In this document: piece after piece, positions 9,972 through 22,320 of the stretch
Numbering within the stretch: position 1 is the first letter of the stretch
How the letters are laid out: every line of letters starts with the position of its first letter
DNA from: Myoxocephalus aenaeus
Taxonomy: Eukaryota; Chordata; Actinopteri; Perciformes; Cottidae
Length of the DNA: 64,000 nt
Assembly: GCA_038501785.1 (NCBI GenBank)
Contig: JBAMJR010000068.1
Span: 702,501-766,500 of the forward strand
Direction: 5' to 3'
Made by a program: the position numbers and the translations under genes
The notes under the pieces: model-generated
Database searches by the model: none
Told to the model about the DNA's origin: nothing
What the model saw: only the letters and a program-made list of their open reading frames with translations

Positions 9972-10153
9972 TTAGGCTTTAATATGATTCTATCCTTTGT
10001 CGAACAATGGCATATTGTGTAAAAACAGTCATATACTACGTAAAAAAATAGTCGTTGTATAGAATACTGAAAAAAACGGTAGCATTATGTTAAAAAAAGA
10101 TCATAAAAATCATAATAAATGTTGAAAAAAGTAATTAGAAAAAGGCAAAAGTG

Positions 10154-10225
10154 TCCCATATGGTCTAGCGGTTAGGATTCCTGGTTTTCACCCAGGTGGC
10201 CCGGGTTCGACTCCCGGTATGGGAA
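10154..10225 (+). tRNA. tRNA-Glu(UUC), copy 41
   Basis: Matches copy 2. B-type spacer. Confidence 0.95.
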
Positions 10226-10407
10226 TTAGGCTTTAATATGATTCTATCCTTTGTCGAACAATGGCATATTGTGTAAAAACAGTCATATACTACGTAAAAA
10301 AATAGTCGTTGTATAGAATACTGAAAAAAACGGTAGCATTATGTTAAAAAAAGATCATAAAAATCATAATAAATGTTGAAAAAAGTAATTAGAAAAAGGC
10401 AAAAGTG

Positions 10408-10479
10408 TCCCATATGGTCTAGCGGTTAGGATTCCTGGTTTTCACCCAGGTGGCCCGGGTTCGACTCCCGGTATGGGAA
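10408..10479 (+). tRNA. tRNA-Glu(UUC), copy 42
   Basis: Matches copy 2. B-type spacer. Confidence 0.95.
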
Positions 10480-10661
10480 TTAGGCTTTAATATGATTCTA
10501 TCCTTTGTCGAACAATGGCATATTGTGTAAAAACAGTCATATACTACGTAAAAAAATAGTCGTTGTATAGAATACTGAAAAAAACGGTAGCATTATGTTA
10601 AAAAAAGATCATAAAAATCATAATAAATGTTGAAAAAAGTAATTAGAAAAAGGCAAAAGTG

Positions 10662-10733
10662 TCCCATATGGTCTAGCGGTTAGGATTCCTGGTTTTCACC
10701 CAGGTGGCCCGGGTTCGACTCCCGGTATGGGAA
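10662..10733 (+). tRNA. tRNA-Glu(UUC), copy 43
   Basis: Matches copy 2. B-type spacer. Confidence 0.95.
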
Positions 10734-10915
10734 TTAGGCTTTAATATGATTCTATCCTTTGTCGAACAATGGCATATTGTGTAAAAACAGTCATATACTA
10801 CGTAAAAAAATAGTCGTTGTATAGAATACTGAAAAAAACGGTAGCATTATGTTAAAAAAAGATCATAAAAATCATAATAAATGTTGAAAAAAGTAATTAG
10901 AAAAAGGCAAAAGTG

Positions 10916-10987
10916 TCCCATATGGTCTAGCGGTTAGGATTCCTGGTTTTCACCCAGGTGGCCCGGGTTCGACTCCCGGTATGGGAA
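10916..10987 (+). tRNA. tRNA-Glu(UUC), copy 44, last of the array
   Basis: Matches copy 2, followed by TCAGGC and an A spacer that stops abruptly at 11123 (ATAAAAATC) where unique sequence begins. Confidence 0.95.
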
Positions 10988-11123
10988 TCAGGCTTTAATA
11001 TGATTCTATCCTTTGTCGAACAATGGCATATTGTGTAAAAACAGTCATATACTATGGAAAAAAATAGTCGTATAGAATACTGAAAAAAACGGTAGCATTA
11101 TGTTAAAAAAAGATCATAAAAAT

Positions 11124-12929
11124 CTGAGAAAGAAATGCACACATGAGTAATAGGATCTAACAACATCTATAATACAAAATAGTCCCTCAACACACTACAA
11201 CCTTTTACCTTTTTTCACATGGATGTGGAATCATTTCGTTTTCTTTGTGAAATTGACGTTATGCTCTACCTGTAGACTGTAGACGTTGAAAGTCAGGTCC
11301 ATTTACGCTGCTGTATCTGAGAGTGAAGATCACCATGAGCAGCTTTTGATCTGATCGGACGCGACAGAGCCTTGATGGCTCAAAGATGCACTTGTGCACA
11401 TCCCTGCCTTTGAAACACAAGCTGGAGGAATTACACTTATTTTCTTTACCCCAGCCCAGGGTACCTTCTGTTCTAGTGGAAGATGGTACACAATCAGGAC
11501 ATTGACGACACACCCTGGACACCCTGGCATCCGCTATAATGATGAGAGATTTCAAACAATGCAGAAAAGGAGTCTCGCACCGAGAAGCCACTGACGGATG
11601 CAAATGCTGCCGCCGTGCCTGTGAGGGCTTTGATCAAGAGCGTGTGATTCTGAGACGTGCGATGACGGGTTATTAAACTGTTTGAATCCATATCTTAAAC
11701 ATCGGTTTTGAATTTCTTACGCTCAGTTACTGGGCTAATCAGCAGAATGATATTTTCCCATCTAAATAGGATTAAAGCGGCAATATGGCACGGTCACGCA
11801 GCCTTTTATTGCATATTTGAAGCTTCCTATTTAAAAACGCCTTTGACTGATTTACGCAACTGTCTCTTTTACCTCACACAGACACACACACACACTCACA
11901 CAGACACACACACACACACGTTGCACTGACAGTACAAAGAGCAGCCATTGCTCTTAGTGGAGTAAATGCAGGTTGTTTTTGGTACCACTTTATCTGTTTT
12001 TCTATATGCAGGATATTTCAATTTCAAGTACTTAACAGATCTGAAGTGAAATTTGTGAAACACTTTACAAAACAAGCATAATAACATGATACCCAACCAA
12101 ATAAACACGGAGTTACATAACTTTGAAAATGAGTGCTGCAGAATCACTCAGTTGTCACTTATTACTTAATTTGTATAATTTACACACAATTGCAGGATGA
12201 TGGATCCTATAATACATCTTTGGCATGATGTGACATCATGCCAAAGATGTTTTGAGAGGAGTTTTTTATTGGGAACCAAAGGGAGAAGAGAGAGTGCTGA
12301 ACAACATCATTTTAGATGATGATAATGATAACAATTAACTTTCATAAATTGAAAACACATTGAAAGGTTTCAATTTCGAAGACAAAAAGTCCCAGTGCAG
12401 TGGAAGTAAAGCGTCAATGCTTCATCATTTCATTTACTCTCAATGGGATTTGTGAGCAAAATGAACATTATGCTGTTTTGAAGAAGATTTACTAGCAATT
12501 GATAGCATCATGTTTCCAACGTTTAGTGAGGCTTTGTGAATTAGAACAACACCACTTGGAAAAGACCGGGGTTTGGGTTAAAATATGCTTGTAACTTTTC
12601 GTTTACGGAACACAAATGAGGTAAAATAAGTCAACGTGGACCTTTTCATTTTCACAGGACACGAACACCTTAACATTCCTGTGTTCGCTCTCACAATGTC
12701 CACTTGAAGTCTGCGTCCCCCTCTTGTATTGGTATGATAATGGGCTTCTGAACCCATACTTGTCGATGCAGCAGGTCCCCTTCTGAGCCGTATCTATGAG
12801 GCTGATAACCGCTGATAACTCCCATTCAATGGGCTGATAACATTTGAAGCCACTGCTTTATTCCATTGTAATAGGAGCTCTTGCAATATTCATTTCTAAC
12901 ATTTAAGCCATGAAAAAAAGAAAAGAAAT
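11124..12929. other. Non-coding stretch between the tRNA array and the first interspersed repeat
   Basis: Short overlapping ORFs on both strands show no recognisable domain. An interrupted (CA)n tract lies at 11875-11919 and a 37-bp palindrome at 12214-12250. No exon or RNA gene could be supported. Confidence 0.6.
12214..12250. repeat. Perfect 37-bp palindrome with a 1-nt centre
   Basis: The 18-nt arm ACATCTTTGGCATGATGT (12214-12231) is followed by one G and the exact reverse complement of the arm. The flanks do not continue the symmetry. It could extrude as a cruciform or fold in RNA, but the stem is too short and the loop too small for a normal pre-miRNA. Confidence 0.9.
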
Positions 12930-13192
12930 CATCCTTTCATCCACCCATCCCATTTCCAGAGTCCTGGATAGTGGCACGAACTAATAAGGGCAGCTCAGCC
13001 ATTCTTTTTTCCCAAGCCATGTCCTCCAAGCTCCTTCCAGGGGATCCGGAGGCATTCCCAGACCAGTTGGAATATTTAATCCCTCCCTGAGTCTTCTGGG
13101 CTTCCTCCCAGTCAGACGTGCCCAGAATACCTCCACGGGGAGGCTTCAGGGAGAAATCTTAATCAGATGCTCCCACCACCTCCGCATGCTCC
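12930..13192. mobile_element. Degenerate interspersed repeat, probably a retroposon fragment
   Basis: The motifs CAAGCTCCTTCCAGGGGATC, GGCATTCCCAGACCAG and TACCTCCACGGGGAGGC resemble a repeat I know as common in teleost genomes (possibly the 3' part of an RTE-type LINE). The family name is uncertain. It is diverged and lacks clear ends. Confidence 0.5.
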
Positions 13193-16100
13193 GTTAAACA
13201 TAAAGGAGCAACTGTTGCAAGAGTAGTTTAGGAGCTTAGATAGAGTATCAGAGAATCTGAGCCCCGCAGCCTATCCCTGCAAAAAAAAAGAAGGTAATTT
13301 CAGATACTTGTATCTGCAGTTTCATCCCTTTTGGTCATGACCCAAAGCTTGTGAACAAAGGTGAGAGTTGGAGCATAGATCAGCGGGTAAATCTCAAGCT
13401 TCAACCTTCGGGCTCCAAGAAAGGCCCGGAAAAGTACCGCAAATAGAATTGGATACAGAGGGAAATATCCAGAGGTAGATCAACGCATCCTCGACAAACA
13501 GATGCAAAGCAAACATTTGCATGAGAAAAGAAGGGAGAGACGGACAAAGGAGAAGGCATTAAAGTCCCATTTGCGACGAGCTGTAACACTATAATGTTAC
13601 TCGTTATCAATTAGGCACGAGGCTAATCTGCAGTGCTAAATCTCTAATTCATTGTTTTATAAAGGAGCGAACTAATTATTCTTGTGAGCATAAATACGAC
13701 CAGCCATGCTGAGCGGAGAGACATTTTACGTACCAAACTAATTACTTCATTTAAGTGCTCAGACGGCGGAGAAAATCACACACTGGAAAAAAAATCTCAA
13801 CAGCCTCCAGAGGAATAAAAGTAAACTAAAGGCTAAATCTGTCATTTACCGTGTAAATGTCAGCAAAATGGACAGCTTTTTTTATCCGAGCAGAAAGATA
13901 GTTTGGTGCATTTTTCTTTTAGTTTAGTTTAAGCAACCGACTTGCACCATTAGACAATCTGTTAGATTACTTTAGTTAAAAAATCACACCAGGACACCAA
14001 CATATCACATCAATAGTGTTAGCAAACCAAAAATAAATCACATTAACTTCAAGTTTAGCAGAAACACATAGCCGAAGAGCTCACGGGATTATTTTGGGGT
14101 AATTTGTGCGAGGTAACAACAGAAGCACATAAATAACACCTCAAAACTAAGAGGTTGTTGCTGCAGTGTGACTTTTGGTAGACAAAAGGGTATTGTTCTC
14201 AGAAAATGATGAGTTTGGAGTATCTGGTGGATGCAGAGTAAATGTACACACATAACTTTCTCATAACCACTCATATTTTCCATATGATAGGATGTGAGGA
14301 ACTCCTTGTTGTTAAAGCTCTCCAGAGTGAGTCCAGGGTTACAAGGTGCATACGGACAGACTGTAAGCTTTTGTGAGGCTTGTAAAGCTGCAAAGTGTTA
14401 AGACCCCAGCATATTCTGTCTTAGTCTGTCCAAACTAATGACCCACCATCAGGCTGTGTACCAGGGGACTACAAACCTTTCATGCTGGGGGCCACAATGG
14501 AGGAGCAAAAATAGGATATTGGCCATTTTAAAGAATGTTTTGATCACTTTAAGCTGTGCAGTCGGATGATTTTTTTGTGTTTGCTCTCATATCTGAGAGA
14601 CAATGAAACTGAGCATTCATGGCGCCTCATCTGGGGCAGTCTGGACTTTTCTAAACACTTGTAGATCTCTGAAGGTGGAAGCTGCAGTTTTTTACTCTAT
14701 CACATTGTATTTCAATAAGCACGTCCTCTAATAATCCTTCCGTATCGAGAGAGAACTTGAGAACGGTTCTTCTCTAATAGTCTAATTTCTAAACTATACC
14801 TCACAGGCCATGCACATGCACATGGGCCGTAGTTTGAACACCCCTTCTGTGTACCTAGCCCCTAAATGCAAATGTCGCCATATATTGTTGGATGTATGAT
14901 TGCGAGCTTAGAGATGGATGACTGAGAAGTTCTTCCTACTGGCCATTATTGGAATGCATGGTCACCGACACATGTTCTAGTTTACAGAACCAGCTTACAG
15001 ATGCACTGTGCTGTAATAATAATAATAACTGGATAATATCAAGCTGTGAGTCAATTGGGTCAATACTGCAGCGCTCAGCTCCAGCTGCATTTCCTCACTG
15101 TCCTGCATGCGACACTGCATTAGCTTAGTGAGTTTTCTTCAGTTAAGAACATCACACATGATGCCAATGTATTGATTATGAAAAATACTTAACTTAAATA
15201 CTATACTTAACTTCAATCACGATAAGAAAATACAACTTTTAATTATAATTCTTTTGCAAAATATATATTATTTTCCTTTTCTGTGGACTAACATAAACCA
15301 ATATACCAGTAACACATATATGAACTTATTATCTATGTTGCCAAGGGTTTTCTGTATATTATAAATTTTTAAATTATTCAAATAGGCCTTGTGGTTGAGG
15401 AGATAATCGGAATTTAGTTATGGGTATATTAACCATTCGAATTTTTAGAAAACAGGGCTTGGTGCCATAAGGTTATTGAAACTCAATTAAAATACAAAGA
15501 AAGTACAATTGATGGTACAGTTGATTTGATGAACCCAAAAGTATCACACAGAATATAATGTTGCTGTCATGGTGGCACTGAAGAAAAAGTCATCCGGATA
15601 CATGGTGGAACTATGAGTATCTGTTCATGTCGCGGACGTTGAGATATTTGGGCATTTATGCAAGATTGGCGACTAGAAGGACGTTAATGCCGATCTCTAA
15701 ATTACAAATCCTTACTGAATATTGGCCCCTAATAAATATCACATATATTTAAAACCGCATGAGGCTTTCCATTTGAGCGAACATAGAGTTCACGAGTTAA
15801 TGTGGAGCCCTGGCTCTTATGATGCTCGTATGATTAAAATGTGCCGTCCTTTGTCCTGTGCTGGCACCACACAAACAGATTGGCAGTACATCACCACCTC
15901 TTCCCTTGTATCCCAAAGCCTTAACGAGAATCATTTTTGTCGTTTTAAAAGCCCGCCTGTCAGCCAAAACCTCTCCTTTCCTCGCCGCCAACATCTTTAC
16001 ATTAAAGGCTCTCCGGGGGGTTTGCTTAGTTATCAGCCACTGCTTCATATTTATGAGGTGTCATCAGTAATAAGCAGGTACCAGCGTACCTCTGCCAGTG

Positions 16101-16385
16101 TCTGTCAGGCAGAATATTTAATTCACATCTCCCACAAGGCCCCGTCGGGACCTTCTACCTGCCAGCTCCATCCATTAACTCAACGTACAACAACAGGCCA
16201 CAGGGAGAAGGGCCCCTGGGCGGGAGCTCGGAGACCCGGCTGGCCTGTGGCGTTTTCACAAATACTGTGCCTCCATAACCAAAGAAGAGCTGCATAATAT
16301 AATTCGTGCTCGCAGGTGCATATATACTGGAGCACGGGTGGAAGCATGGAAGCATATATTATACAAGGACAATAAGAAGGTATGA
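13193..16385. other. Non-coding intergenic DNA
   Basis: AT-rich and without recognisable exons. The 191-codon open frame at 15722-16297 overlaps several other open frames on both strands, and its translation shows no repeat or domain I know. It was not accepted as a gene. Confidence 0.55.
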
Positions 16386-16592
16386 CATATTTCCTGCAGG
16401 GTGGTGTAGAGGCTATAGCACCGTCGCCTCACAGCAAGAGCGTGGGTTCCCTCCGGGTTCTCCCGCTTCCTCCCACAGTCCAAAGACATGCAGCTCAGGT
16501 TAATTGGACTCTAAATTGCCTGTAGGTAGGTGTGAATGTCAATGTCTGTCTCATGTGCCCTGCGGTAGAGTGGCGACCTGTCCAGGGTCAAC
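16386..16592 (+). mobile_element. Degenerate teleost interspersed repeat
   Basis: Phrases such as GCTTCCTCCCACAGTCCAAA, GTTAATTGGACTCTAAATTG and GTGGCGACCTGTCCAGGGT match a repeat found very widely in fish genomes, in my memory a non-LTR retroposon 3' region. Ends are eroded and no coding remains. Confidence 0.55.
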
Positions 16593-19500
16593 TTTTTGGA
16601 TTGAGTCCGTACAAAAAATGCCTCAGCTTTCACATCAAATCCTTTTTACATCATCACTCTTTTCAAATGATACACCTGTAAGAATGACAGAGGCAAGTTG
16701 TGCTGCTGATAGTAGTTTCATAGCGAGTATACTTCTGTTCTTCACTGTCACGACAACAAATCCCTTCTCACATGCATCCAGTTGAACTCTGCTCAACTTT
16801 CTCCATTTTTCAAACCCCCTGACATCTCCCTCGCTCCTCCTGTCCGGGCGCTCATTTGAACTGAATGACTCAGATGCTCAGTCTTTCTCTCGCTGCGAGT
16901 GTTCGGTTAGGGCAGGTTGTCAAATGTGCTGCGAAAACGCTGGACCCTCGAAAAGGTTCCCGACTGCGGTTGGATGTCGGCTATCTGCTGAAATCAGCAC
17001 GTGTCCGGACAAGCTGACTCTGAATCAGTCTTGAAAGGTTTAGTTGGATGTTCAGCGCCGGGGTCAGGGTGGCCTGCTGAAATTTTCTGAAGTTCCAATT
17101 TCCTCACAACAACTCTAGTGCTTTTAAAAATGCTGCTTTCGAGTTTTCAGGAAATGAAATATAGCCAGGAAGAAGAGGGACGATTCCAGGGTTCGTGCTT
17201 TTCAAGAGATTTATAAAGAAAGATGACAGGCAGGTGAGTACAACTATTGCCTCGGTATTTCCTCATCCATTCCAGTTCCCTCCTTTAGATTATTATTCCA
17301 ATTAGAGTTCCGACATGTCAAGAGCCGGCCGCCGTCACGGTCCACCACAATGCGTGTGTGTGTGTGTGTGTGTGCTTTCACCCTGACACTGCTAGTTTGA
17401 TACGACGCCCCTGCTGAGGCTGAGAGGAGAAAAGAGCTATTTGAAGAATAAAAGCCTTGGTGAATTCTGCAAAAAGAGAAATTCACAAACCCGAACACCT
17501 GAACGCTCCTCAGAGCCGAGCACAGGAACACGGACGCTGTGCGAAGAGGCCGAGAGTGACGGCTGATCGTCGCAGTGAGTCCCCGTCAACGCCGCATCAT
17601 TCCCAGCACGGAGACGCTTCGTCTCGTAATAACGGACTCAAAGACACTGGCGTGATGCCATATCTGAGTATCACTCACGAAGAAAGCTAATTCCTTGCTT
17701 GTATATGTGGGAATTTGAGAAAACAGATTGAAAAACATGTTGACAGCTTTATTTTTTATTTTTTTTTACATCCAGATTCATAAATCTAAGAAGATAAAAT
17801 GATGAAATAACTTAAACTGCCCAACTTGCTTTACACATGCTCTGAGATGTCAATTTTGCTCCGATTAAACAAACGGGCAAAAAACTGATAAATCCCAGAA
17901 ATGATTTATAACAACTTGCCTTACATGGAAATTCGATGGTGTTATTGCGGCAGACGAGATATGTCTTGGCAGACAGACGGCATCGCTGCACCATAATTGT
18001 CGACGGATCCCATCAGCTGGCCGGCGACATGGAAACGAAGGTGACACTTACATGAAATTATATTAAAGAGAGGTCTCTGTGGCTTGCACTCACAAAACAA
18101 CAACTGTAATTCCATCTAGAGATGCAATATTAAAAGAACAAGGACATTTTTAAGTCAACAGGACACATAGCTTTGTATATGAACATATATTTATGCATAT
18201 TTTAACGTAGATGGTTTTCCAAGCAATTTCACACTGATGCCCTGTGGATAGGATCATGGATGTAAAAGTTTAGCTTGTGAAGGACAAGAAGGAGAAAAAG
18301 ATGATGTTCACGGATTGATTTGCAAATGAAAGAGAAATGGAAGATTAGGGAAGCGGAGCATTTGTTGTTGTTGATGTTATCACAGAGGAAGCACAGGTGA
18401 ACCCTTTTCGTTATACGTTGGATTTATTGCAACACTATACAGCCAGGTACAGAACGGCATAAATGGATGTACGTCTTGAAAAGATGTTGTACTTAATCTA
18501 TAGTGCTGTCTATTAGTTGTAATTAGTTTATTATGGATCAATCAATTACTGTTTAGTTCATGAACGAAAGTCCAGAACCTAAATATTCAGTTTAATATCC
18601 TAGAAAGAAGCACATTTAAGCAGCTGGAACCAGCAAATTCAAGCTTAAAAACAAAGTGCCAATTTTGAGGTTAGCTTGAATTCCTGGTGTGAGGAATACA
18701 ACCCAATGGTAATAAGGTTTCACTGCGGGAGAAGTATAAAATATAGATAGAAACTTAAACCACTCCCGCAGCATAATCCACCTCTCCGTTCTCCATCTGT
18801 GCAGACAATATGTTCCACTTCTTCTAAAGTATGGCCAGATAAACCTTCTTTCTTTCAGTTGTAGCTCGCGTGTTAAAATGCCGACAGTGATGCTCGTTTG
18901 CATCTGTGTTTGCTAACATTTTATCCAAAGGAGAGAAGCGAGAACAGGATGCCTGGGCAGTTGCATTAAACACAAAATAATATTCTTATGCATTTAGTAA
19001 TTCAAGCTATGTGATGCTGCAACATGGACATGACTTTAAAGGGACAGGGGAACAGCCTGTATCTCTACGTGAACATGGCTGTCACCAACTTGAAGGACAC
19101 GCCGATGCAGGTTGGAAGGGATTATTTTCATGCACAAAGGAGAGTGTGATCAAATCACCCAATTTAATTAATGTCAGCTCAAAGTTACATTAAAGAACAT
19201 AAAAAAAAAGAAATGCAATTAATTGAGATTTGTCTGTACTGGCCCAGACTGCAGGGAAAGATGAACGCTGTCAGGTGCACACAAACACACACAAACACAC
19301 ACAAACACACACACGCGCCCCTCTGAAGTCGGAAGTGCTGCACAGCCTATTAATTGTCATTTGTCAAAAAATAAAAAATCTGACTGGTCTCTTTGGAAGC
19401 TCTTCAAATAGCACTAAAGCAGACATTTAGTGGGCATCACTCAGTATGATGGCAATGCAGTTACTCATCACACGTGAAGGAAATAAGGACACCTGGCATA

Positions 19501-19683
19501 CTTGTCTGTCTACATTGTGTTACATCATAACTGTGCAACAGCAATCACATTTCTAATTCTAATTGCTGAAATAGTCATATTAGCAAACAATAAGCATTGC
19601 ACTCAGCCTGAAGGTAGGCCTACCTCAGAGTACTAAGTAATGTCCACTTTATTATTCAGAAATATACATTATTTGCATCTTCT

Positions 19684-19767
<84 letters not shown>

Positions 19768-21287
19768 TATATGGTTCAAGGCCAGCTACATTAAGAAAAC
19801 ACAACTTAAAACAAGACATGAACAAGGAAGAAACAGACTACTACAACGGTCATAATAAGTCTGTGCAAGTAAACAGAAAATATGTGAGCTTCAACCAATC
19901 ACGTGACATCATTGGCCGGTTCCCAACCAATAATGAACCAAGTGTGAACCAAAGCCTGCAGTTTGTTTTCACAAGTCTGCCTGCATGAGGAGATCAGATT
20001 TTACTGGAGCAGACGGCCAGCCTCACTGTGAGTCTTCTGTTTGACACACGACACAAGGTTTGATGATCCGGCAGCGCGACATCGTTTTCATATGAAGAGT
20101 TGTGTAGCGGTGTGTATTCTACACCTATGTTTTACTTTTTTTTTTAACACGGCATGCCATTTGCAGACTGCAGCATCATGCATTTAGGTCGTGATTAAAT
20201 CAAAGTGCTTCTTACACTGTGAGAAATTGACTGAATGGTTGACTGTGACGACACAAAGCAACACGCAGTCACACAGCTCCATGTTTGGTACGTTCCTGTC
20301 TCTGCAGCAGGCTGCCCTCTGCTTTCCCAGACAGCATGCTGAGGATCGAGCCCGGCTGTAATTTGAATCCCCCCATGGGTGTTCACAGAGTAAAGCCAGG
20401 CCAACAACAGCGCTGTGTTATCGGTGTCAGAGCCACTGGATAGACTGTATCAGATGGAGCCTCCTCTGGGAGGTGGGGGCTTTACCTCGCAGCACAATGG
20501 GGTGACAGCAGTTCATACAGCAACAATCAGAGTACAGTCATCTAAAAAGACTGATCGGTGTGCGCTGATAGATTAGCAAGGCATGACATTTGTGCTCTGC
20601 CTGAACTAATACAATGCTCTCTTTCAGTCAGGTGTCCAGGTGCTTAGTTGGTTTTCAGGGCTCCGCAGTAATCTGTACGCTTTACCCTGCTGGTGTGCTG
20701 AAGAGAAAAGAGATGCAGGGAAGGAATGCTAATGCGCCCAGACCCAGAACTGTGTGACACACGAGGTGGAGGAGATGATGCTCTGTGAGCGAGCAGCAAG
20801 CCTTCATAGCTCACAGCAAAGACGACAACATGCAGACGCAACCTACCTCCTGTTCGTATGCTCTTAGTCGGGGCTGCACACGTATGTTGATTTAGATCCC
20901 GATGCAACTGTTTTTTTTGCCATTTAAATGCACAAATAAAGTCTGACATTTGGGGAAATACTGTTATTCACAACCTTGCTAAGAGCTGTCTGAGGAGAAC
21001 CAGGTTGTATACCTGTGCATGGAACTGTAGCGGTTGATTAGCTTAGCATCACAGGGAGTTGGACCCATGAAGTCGAAGCGTTAAACATTTCCTCTGACTG
21101 ACTTGAGCTCTCGAAGACAAACCTTTACTGGACGAAATGGATGACAATCCGAACATATGAAGAACCATTGGAGGAGTTTGTGATACCTCACACAAAAATA
21201 TATTGTGTTTTACATTTTGAATCATTGTGTACTGGCTTTTTTGGCAAATTACGCGCAACAATGTATTAGAGTAAAACAAACAACTAA
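16593..21287. other. Non-coding intergenic DNA with microsatellites
   Basis: Contains (GT)n at 17354-17374 and an (ACAAAC)-type tract near 19280-19314. No exon, RNA gene or transposon terminus could be recognised in the rest. Confidence 0.55.
19684..19765. repeat. Compound (TG)n(TA)n microsatellite
   Basis: About nine TG repeats run directly into about 32 TA repeats. The TA part is likely unstable in length. Confidence 0.95.
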
Positions 21288-21289
21288 TA

Positions 21290-21655
21290 CCGTAAACGTC
21301 GGGTTACGAGCCGCTACTACCTTCGGTCAGTGTCCCCGTTAGCTCCCCGCTGTAGCCAGCTGGGGCTCCTGCTAGCGCTCCGTTACTTCCCCGCTAACTT
21401 CCGCTAGCTCTCCGCTAACTTCCGCTAGCTCCCCGAAAACCACCGAAGGTAGCGGGACCAGGCTCGACACCCGACTTGGGCAGAGGGGACACGGGCAGTA
21501 GCAGCAGCATCGCTAGCTAGCAGCAGCACCAGCTAGCAGCAGCACTAGCTAGCAGCAGCACTAGCTAGCAGCAGCACTAGCTAGCGCTGCTCCTAGCTTG
21601 CTACAGCGGGGACACTGACCGGAGGTAGGAGCGGCTTGTAACCCGACTTTTACGG
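21290..21655. mobile_element. Inverted-repeat MITE 'E1' with a CTAGCAGCAGC core
   Basis: Terminal inverted repeats begin CCGTAAACGTCGGGTTACGA and end in the complement (CCCGACTTTTACGG); the symmetry continues inward to GGTCAGTGTCC. TA dinucleotides flank both sides (21288-21289, 21656-21657), compatible with a TA target duplication. The interior has GC-rich blocks (TCCGCTAACTTCCGCTAGCT) and a tandem AGCAGCAGCACTAGCTAGC array at about 21511-21590. No coding capacity. Related copies lie at 50828-51447 and 51539-51591. Confidence 0.75.
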
Positions 21656-21657
21656 TA

Positions 21658-22269
21658 TTCTCTGAAATAATAACATCATTTCATTTCATTTTTGTCAAGA
21701 ATCCACATCTTTAGAGAAAGGAACGTGAGGTAAGGTGTTAACAAAGGGTACACACACATACATGATATTGATTGGATTTAATTCACAATAATTATAGAAC
21801 ATGTTACCTGTGTTCCTTATGAATTAAAATGAAAATACCACTAAATTGTGAGGGGAAATCCTCATCTTCAATGATGCTTGTGGTGAGGACATCTATGATT
21901 GTATTCTCATTCAACCTCAAGTATTCATAATAACCTTGCAGGTTATTATGATATTTATAATCTCAGAGAATATGGGAAAACAATTCTCTCTCTGCCTATT
22001 ACCCAACTCCGTAATAATTATAATACCTGGGTCACGTGATCTTTTTCCATAGGCTCATGTGACCTCGTTAAAATAAATGCAAGACTTTCTAACTCAGTAA
22101 CTTGTTAACAAACAGCACAGAATCCTCCACTGATGCGGCGCCATCCTTCCTCGACGGATCTCTGCGTGAGCGTTTGGAATGGTGCTTAAAACGACTTCAA
22201 CCTCAAATAAGCAAACACGCGTTTGCTGCCAATTCTGCACTTTGAAGGCGTGGAGTCGACGGCCCGGCC

Positions 22270-22320
<51 letters not shown>

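Larger units (their letters stand above)
1..11123 (+). repeat. Tandem tRNA-Glu(UUC) macrosatellite with higher-order repeats
   Basis: The block consists of 44 head-to-tail units, each a 72-bp tRNA-Glu-like sequence plus an AT-rich spacer of about 176-183 bp. Start-to-start spacing is 248 bp just before a junction copy and otherwise 251-255 bp. Spacers fall into classes: 'A' has TATGGAAAAAAATAGTCGTA, 'B' has TACGTAAAAAAATAGTCGTT, and 'J' has GGCCTTTAGACTATAGTAGT followed by about 100 bp of unrelated sequence and leads into a degenerate tRNA. Degenerate or hybrid copies start at 82, 1846, 2848, 4103, 5868, 7123 and 9139. The steps 2848 to 5868 and 4103 to 7123 are both exactly 3020 bp, showing block duplication. 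The window starts inside a J segment, so the array continues leftwards. It ends at 11123 inside a spacer, where unrelated sequence begins. No T4 run occurs on the plus strand outside the anticodon loops except after four copies. Confidence 0.97.

Noticed and set aside
1..11123. CRISPR array or 5S rDNA array
   Set aside because: The conserved part folds as tRNA-Glu with intact A and B boxes, and the spacers are themselves conserved rather than unique. There is no 5S or cas-like sequence.
15722..16297. 191-codon open frame as a gene
   Set aside because: It has no recognisable domain, overlaps several open frames on the other strand and shows no splice or promoter context.
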